Source: Torreya grandis (taxonomy: Eukaryota; Streptophyta; Pinopsida; Cupressales; Taxaceae). From it: a stretch of 64,000 nucleotides of DNA. The stretch is from assembly GCA_037957365.1 (NCBI GenBank), contig JARHVA010001190.1, positions 2,493,001 to 2,557,000 of the forward strand, in the 5' to 3' direction. The first letter of the stretch is position 1, and every line of letters starts with the position of its first letter. The notes under the pieces were generated by a model. That model was not told where the DNA came from. It worked only from the letters and a program-made list of their open reading frames with translations, and searched no databases. This document shows, piece after piece, positions 58,976 to 64,000 of this stretch. A program made the position numbers and the translations under genes.

Positions 58976-60869
58976 TAATTATTTTTAGAAGACTAAAATA
59001 GAATGATTTTAGTATTACTAGAAACAAAATGATACCGCTGCTTGTTGTTAGGGAAAGTAAATGATTTTTATAGAAAACAATAATGTATTAAAGTAATCAG
59101 ATATTCAAGAGACATATAACATATAACAATATGAGTTCATCTAATATTAGTTGATATGTACAACTTTACATTATGTATCTATTTATAAACATTAACATGA
59201 TCTCTATACCCAGTTTGGTGAAAAAAAAAGTAGAGTATAAGATTAAATAAATGAGTTTTATTTTCTATATACTTAGTTATAAATCTATGATATACATTTG
59301 TTTTAGTTTGTAAAGTTACATGCGTAAACCTAGATTGTGAGAATATTGATTTAGATACATGAAATTACCATAAAGTAATCGAAGTTATCATCAAACAATA
59401 TTCCAAACAGACCCTTACTTTAATTGTTGTTGATCTTTGATGATGAATTTGATTATCATTAAGATTAGTATGAAAATAAATATCCTTCATTCTAGGGTTG
59501 AACCCTCAAATTTTAGAACCCTCCTTTCAAACGTATAAATGATTTATTTAAATTCAAATTCAATAAACTCCTTGTGTATAAGTTATTATTTTTAGAAAAG
59601 TTTACCTAAATAAACTAAAGATATAATTGTCCAAAATAAATATGGTTGAAAATCAACATGATGACTAAACTAGGAGATTATGCTTCTAATTTCCTACAAA
59701 AAAAATTGTTTTTAAAATATAATGCATTAATTTATTTCAAGTATTTTTTACTTTTCAAATCTCAAACTTAGATTCAAAATTTAAGGTTAAATAAAAATAA
59801 ACAGCGTTCGGTATTAAGCAATGCTTTTGGCTCATATTTACAGGTAATGTCATCACACTTGAGCTACTGCATCCATATCTTAACACAGTTGTAATAACGA
59901 CGTCTAGGCATCATCCTTATAAACCATCGAAGATAAATAAGGACCATGTCATGTCATTAAGACCAAGGGGTGGGATAATCCCTCTTGGTCAATAATACTA
60001 ATTAAGATAAGAAAATGACTTATAAACTTATGAAATAGAATGGAGAAAGTACATATCTTACTCAAAACTCGATACCATTAAAAAAGAGCAACAAAAACTA
60101 GAATTAAGAATGTTAAACTAATTATTATCAAGAAACCACCAACCATATGGCTTTTAGATAATGAAACTTTGGCAATAGTAATTGTAAGGATTAGGTTGAT
60201 TAAATCAAGGATCAAAAAACATTGTTAATGTAAATAACAAGTAGAAAGGGGGGATGTAGCTTGCAAATGTTCATTTCTATTTTTTGTTAGGACCTATGGC
60301 TAGTTTAGTTAAATAAGTAATCAGTCACTTAAATAGATAATTTTATGCACCTGTTTGGGTAACAATCATAGAGGAACTGTCTAAAAAATAGGGCCATAGA
60401 AAGGGATACATACCTAGATCTATAGTTCACATGAAACTTAGAATATAAAATATAACTACATACATACTACACCTTGATCCTATTCGAAAGCAGGTATGTA
60501 GCAAGTCTGGGAGTGAAGGATGCTTCTAGAATACAGGTGAATAGGATGGGGTTAGGGTTGTGCATTAAACAAGATCAAAGTCAACTAAAAAGGCAAGACC
60601 ATTATAATAAGACCTTAGTTTAAATTAAAAAGTAAAGATAAGAATTCTCTGATATACTCAGAAGGACACCGATTGGATTGTCATAGTCCCTGAGGTTTTA
60701 TGCCAAATTTTGAGGTAGAATACGACTATTTATTATATGTTAAATACTCTTGTCATGGTGATCTCAGTGGTTTTCTAGTAGAGATGAGTGATGAATAGAG
60801 AGTGACTTAGGATTTGATTGATCCTAATGAGTCAAGTATCTAGCTAGAGCATAACCTACTCATGTGTAG

Positions 60870-61001
60870 ATGTCTAACCCGTATGATTAGATGCTTACCC
60901 ATTAGGCAAAGGAATGCCTAACCTGTATGGTTAGAATGCTTGCCCATTTGGCAAAGAATAATAGATGCCTAACCTGTATGGTTAGATGATTGCTTGGTTA
61001 G
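60870..61001. repeat. Three tandem units with a stem-forming core
   Basis: Units start at 60870, 60913 and 60965 and share ATGCCTAACCTGTATGGTTA, then 'atgcttgcccatt-ggcaaag'. Each contains CTAACC-tgtat-GGTTAG, a 6-bp stem with a 5-base loop, and the first two also have GCCCATTTGGC-like half-palindromes. Confidence 0.75.
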
Positions 61002-61109
61002 TAAAATATATCCAATAGGATAAAGTATAACTGAGTTATATTCGTAGACAAATATTAATTAAATAAAAAAATTAGGTTTTCAGATAGGATTTGTGGTCTC
61101 TACAAAAAT

Positions 61110-63414
61110 AAACTTGATCCCTCATTAAGACAAATTATGTCTCTTTACACATTAGGCCTTGAACTATTAGTCACACTTAGAACTTGAATATACCTTGAAT
61201 CCACTTGCACTACTATCAACACATCATACTCATGTCATACAACCTCATACCATGCTCATAGACTACCAATCTTCTTCTCACAAGCCTCAGACTACTCAAC
61301 TCAACATGCTACCAAGCTTATACCTTCACACTAGGTTTCTCAAAAACATGACTCATGAAATCAACCTCGAAAACATCAAATCCAACTCAGATTGACATTA
61401 ATGACACTTTCTGGACATCAATGACAACTCAATGCATACCTTAGAACACATTCTCAACAATGGTTTTATAACAAAGTAAAGTAAATATAATCTATTGCTT
61501 ACCAAATCTTGTGGCATAAATGGGGGATAATAAACTTACAAATAACTCTATTCAAGTCAATGTAGAGGTAATCATAAGTATGGATATATAAATACATTTA
61601 TAATCCAATACACATGCAAATCTATCTACTAATAAAAGAGGAGTAAGAGTTAGGAATACTTACCTTGAAGACAAACCTATCAAGTCTCAATATCTTCCTT
61701 GGCCAATGGTACTTGGAAATAGGTTTTTGTGGTTCATAACGATAACAAATTTAGATCAAATATAGGATACAATACTTCTATGCATCCAAAAGACTTTTCA
61801 AGGCAAAATTCTTCTTCAAATGAAGTATGAAACCCTAAGCAATGACTCCTCAAGTAGAATTACAAATAAATATATAAAGAAGTGTAAATTAATGACTCTC
61901 TCTATTATAAATGAGGTGAGGTATGTGTTTATATATAATATCTAACCCTAAATCCTTCCATAATTTTAGTCGACACAGTTGGCCCAGTCAACCTAGTTAG
62001 TTAGAAAATAGAGAAGTTAGGTCTTGGACCAAGTTCATTGGGCCAACTTAGTCCCATAACATACTCAATTTATAGAATAAGATCAACCCATTCGATCATC
62101 TTTGGAGAATGGTAAAAAGAGGTTTTTGCTTAGGTAGGGGCTATTGCTTAGGTATTTGGATAATGACATGAAACGTGCTGAAACAGGTAGTATAAATATA
62201 AAATAATCATATAAGGATAAGTTGAAATTTATATATGAACATATAGTTTATTATTCTTTTAATTTATATTTTATATTTATAGTTCATGATGTTTGAGAGT
62301 GGTTTTTGACCTCTAGGTTATATAATATAAATTTTAAATTTTAGAGGGTCTTATTGGATTTCAGACTCAGCCATATTTCTAGGTTTTAGGATTTCAAACT
62401 TAGCTATATTTTAAGATTTTAATAAGACATCATAGGAGGTAAATGGATAAACACTCTAAATAAGGAGGTTATATTGATATTAAAAATTATACAAAGTCAC
62501 AACAATCTTGTGAATCACCGATGGTCTGCCCACCCCTTTTCTAGTGCACTTTTTAAGGTGTGTACTCAAAGAGATTAAAACTCGACAGGGTCTTGTAAGA
62601 GAGAAAGTGTTAGTAAGTATTAAAGATTAAAAATATTGGGTACTTATGTGAGAAAGTAGGTGGCACTATAAGTAATGCTATAATGAGACCTCCTACTCCA
62701 GTCTACTGGCCTATCGCACCCCAATGGACCTTAGCTCTATCATGAAGCAAACTATGGAGTTTGAGCTTTGACTAAGATAGGAGATGTGCCAAAAATAGAT
62801 CATGTATTTTGGTAGGATTTGAATTTTGAGATTATCTTGTATTTTAATTATTTCTTTTTATTTCTTTTATGATTTGGATTTTAACTCTTTTAAATTTTTC
62901 TATTCCTCATCTATACGGATTTAGAGAACCAAACACGAGTGAAATTATTGACAAACACAAGAGAGCTTACACTTGGTCACTAGATAAAATGACCTAAACA
63001 CTAAGGTGTCTAAAGATTCCTAGACTTACCCATAAGTAAGTGTGAAATATCAAAATTGACTGATGTGTGCTTCAAATGAAAGGAAATAAGGGAATGATGG
63101 TGATCACGAAAGATTTGTTAAGGTAATAACTGATATAATAATGAATATGATTGTATTTGACCACAAAGAGGTAAAATAGTGTTATGAAAGGGATGGGGCT
63201 ATGCTATGATAATCATGTCACTAAATAAGCCATATTAACCTATAACAGATCTATCACAAACACTAATGAAAGTATTAGTCATCCCAAAAGAGGGGAAAGT
63301 TAAGTAAGGGTCAAATAATCATAAAGTTACTAAGACAAAGAATGACATAAAAAGATAATAAGTGGTGATAATGAAAGAGAACCAAGATATAAATAAAGGC
63401 TAAATGTAATGCAC
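61110..63414. other. No gene recognised
   Basis: AT-rich sequence with many short stop-limited frames. The first part (61110 to about 62200) may continue the inverted copia-type LTR remnant split by the solo LTR. No domain, PBS or LTR pair found in it. Confidence 0.4.
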
Positions 63415-63570
63415 AATAAAACCAAAACACCCAAAGGAAACAATGATGTGAGTAACATGTATTTATGAGGAAGACTTGGTCCTATTTGAGGTATTACAAT
63501 GCAACTCACAAATTATAAAGTAAAATAAAACCGAAGAATCCAAAGAAAACAATGGTGTAAGTAAAATGAA
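63415..63570. repeat. Short direct repeat pair, offset about 109 bp
   Basis: 'ataaaaccaaaacacccaaa' followed by 'ggaaacaatgatgtgagta' at about 63416 recurs as 'ataaaaccgaagaatccaaa' followed by 'gaaaacaatggtgtaagta' at about 63525. From 63570 to the window end no gene is supported. Confidence 0.6.
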
Positions 63571-64000
63571 ACTAAATGAAATAAAGTGCATAATAATAAT
63601 AAACATGAGACAAAAATAACAATAAAAATCTATGACAACATCTATATCAAAGATGAGCATGTGAAACACGACTCTATATGTCTCTAAAAGTTTTTTGAAG
63701 TTGAATTTGTTTGTTATTATGCAATGTAGACTAAGATTGGGAATTGTAGGATATCCCAAAGGGTAAGTGGATATAGGTAGAGGCATTGCAAGATGCCCAA
63801 AAGTCTAAAGTGACATGGGGATGGGCATCATGAAATGCCCCAACATGTGGTATAGAGTGAGGTGAATTTGAACAATTAGAGTGAATTGCATGGGTATTTC
63901 TGATGCAATTAGAGATAGGCAAATGTTTTAGTTTGTTAGATTTTAAAGGTGTTAAAATTGAAATAATATTTGTAGGAGAGGTATGAAGAGGTCTATAAGG

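Larger units (their letters stand above)
57276..61109 (+). mobile_element. Candidate gypsy solo LTR, 3.8 kb
   Basis: 57281-61104 begins TGTCACGACC and ends GGTCTCTACA, imperfect inverted termini typical of plant Del/Tekay-type gypsy LTRs, which are also this long. The flanking 5-mers AAACT (57276-57280) and AAAAT (61105-61109) agree at 4 of 5. There is no second LTR or PBS, so recombination between LTRs has removed the interior. It contains a TATA box, an AT minisatellite and a hairpin-forming repeat. A short open frame at 58407-58592 has no recognisable domain and probably lies in the transcribed leader. Confidence 0.6.

Noticed and set aside
63463..63786. 107-codon minus-strand frame
   Set aside because: Hydrophobic low-complexity translation of AT-rich DNA (Phe/Ile/Tyr runs) with internal short repeats; no supporting motif.

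Overview
The window is AT-rich, gene-poor plant nuclear DNA dominated by retrotransposons nested inside one another. Low gene density, long LTRs, old degraded gypsy, copia and LINE coding relics and one intronless P-class PPR gene suggest a large plant genome. A conifer or other gymnosperm is my best guess, but no sequence seen here proves the taxon. I found no bacterial-style operons, CRISPR arrays, rRNA or tRNA genes.

Layout. 1-6.8 kb holds a gag-like fragment running off the left edge, short tandem duplications, microsatellites, a degenerate short-unit array (about 3.4-4.0 kb) and a LINE ORF1 (DUF4283-type) fossil on the minus strand. The only intact protein-coding gene is at 6978-8714 (+). 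It encodes a pentatricopeptide repeat protein of about 578 residues whose 5' end carries a CCATTG hexamer repeat. From 8.7 to 14.1 kb there is mostly non-coding flank with a LINE-type RNase H fossil.

14,115-40,854 is one minus-strand Ty3/gypsy element (here called G). It is only about 5.8 kb of its own sequence, expanded to 26.7 kb by insertions: a GC-rich LINE-like piece in its 3' LTR; a palindromic retroelement (H, 16,080-26,770) made of two inverted 3' ends of a chromodomain gypsy; a 9.5-kb non-autonomous LTR element (E1, 17,091-26,549) inside H; and a related 9.3-kb element (E2, 29,228-38,543) between G's protease and RT. Target-site duplications (perfect for E1, decayed for the others) and the reading frame of G across the junctions support this order.

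42,294-52,496 is a full-length Ty1/copia element (+) with LTRs of nearly 3 kb, a perfect CATAA target duplication, tRNA-Met-type PBS and several AGGGGGAG tracts, resembling the Sirevirus lineage. It is dead (frameshifts, stops, reduced gag, mutated integrase catalytic Glu) and it splits an older coiled-coil pseudogene. 54.3-57.3 kb holds a LINE RNase H relic and an inverted copia-type LTR remnant. 57,281-61,104 is a candidate 3.8-kb gypsy solo LTR with a TATA box and an AT minisatellite. The rest to 64 kb shows no recognisable gene.

Functionally, only the PPR gene is expected to act for the host, probably as an organellar RNA-binding protein. Everything else records successive retroelement insertion. 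The most unusual items are the palindromic element H and the shared non-gag-pol reading frame, with a 63-bp coding repeat, kept in both E1 and E2. Element names (G, H, E1, E2) are labels of convenience.
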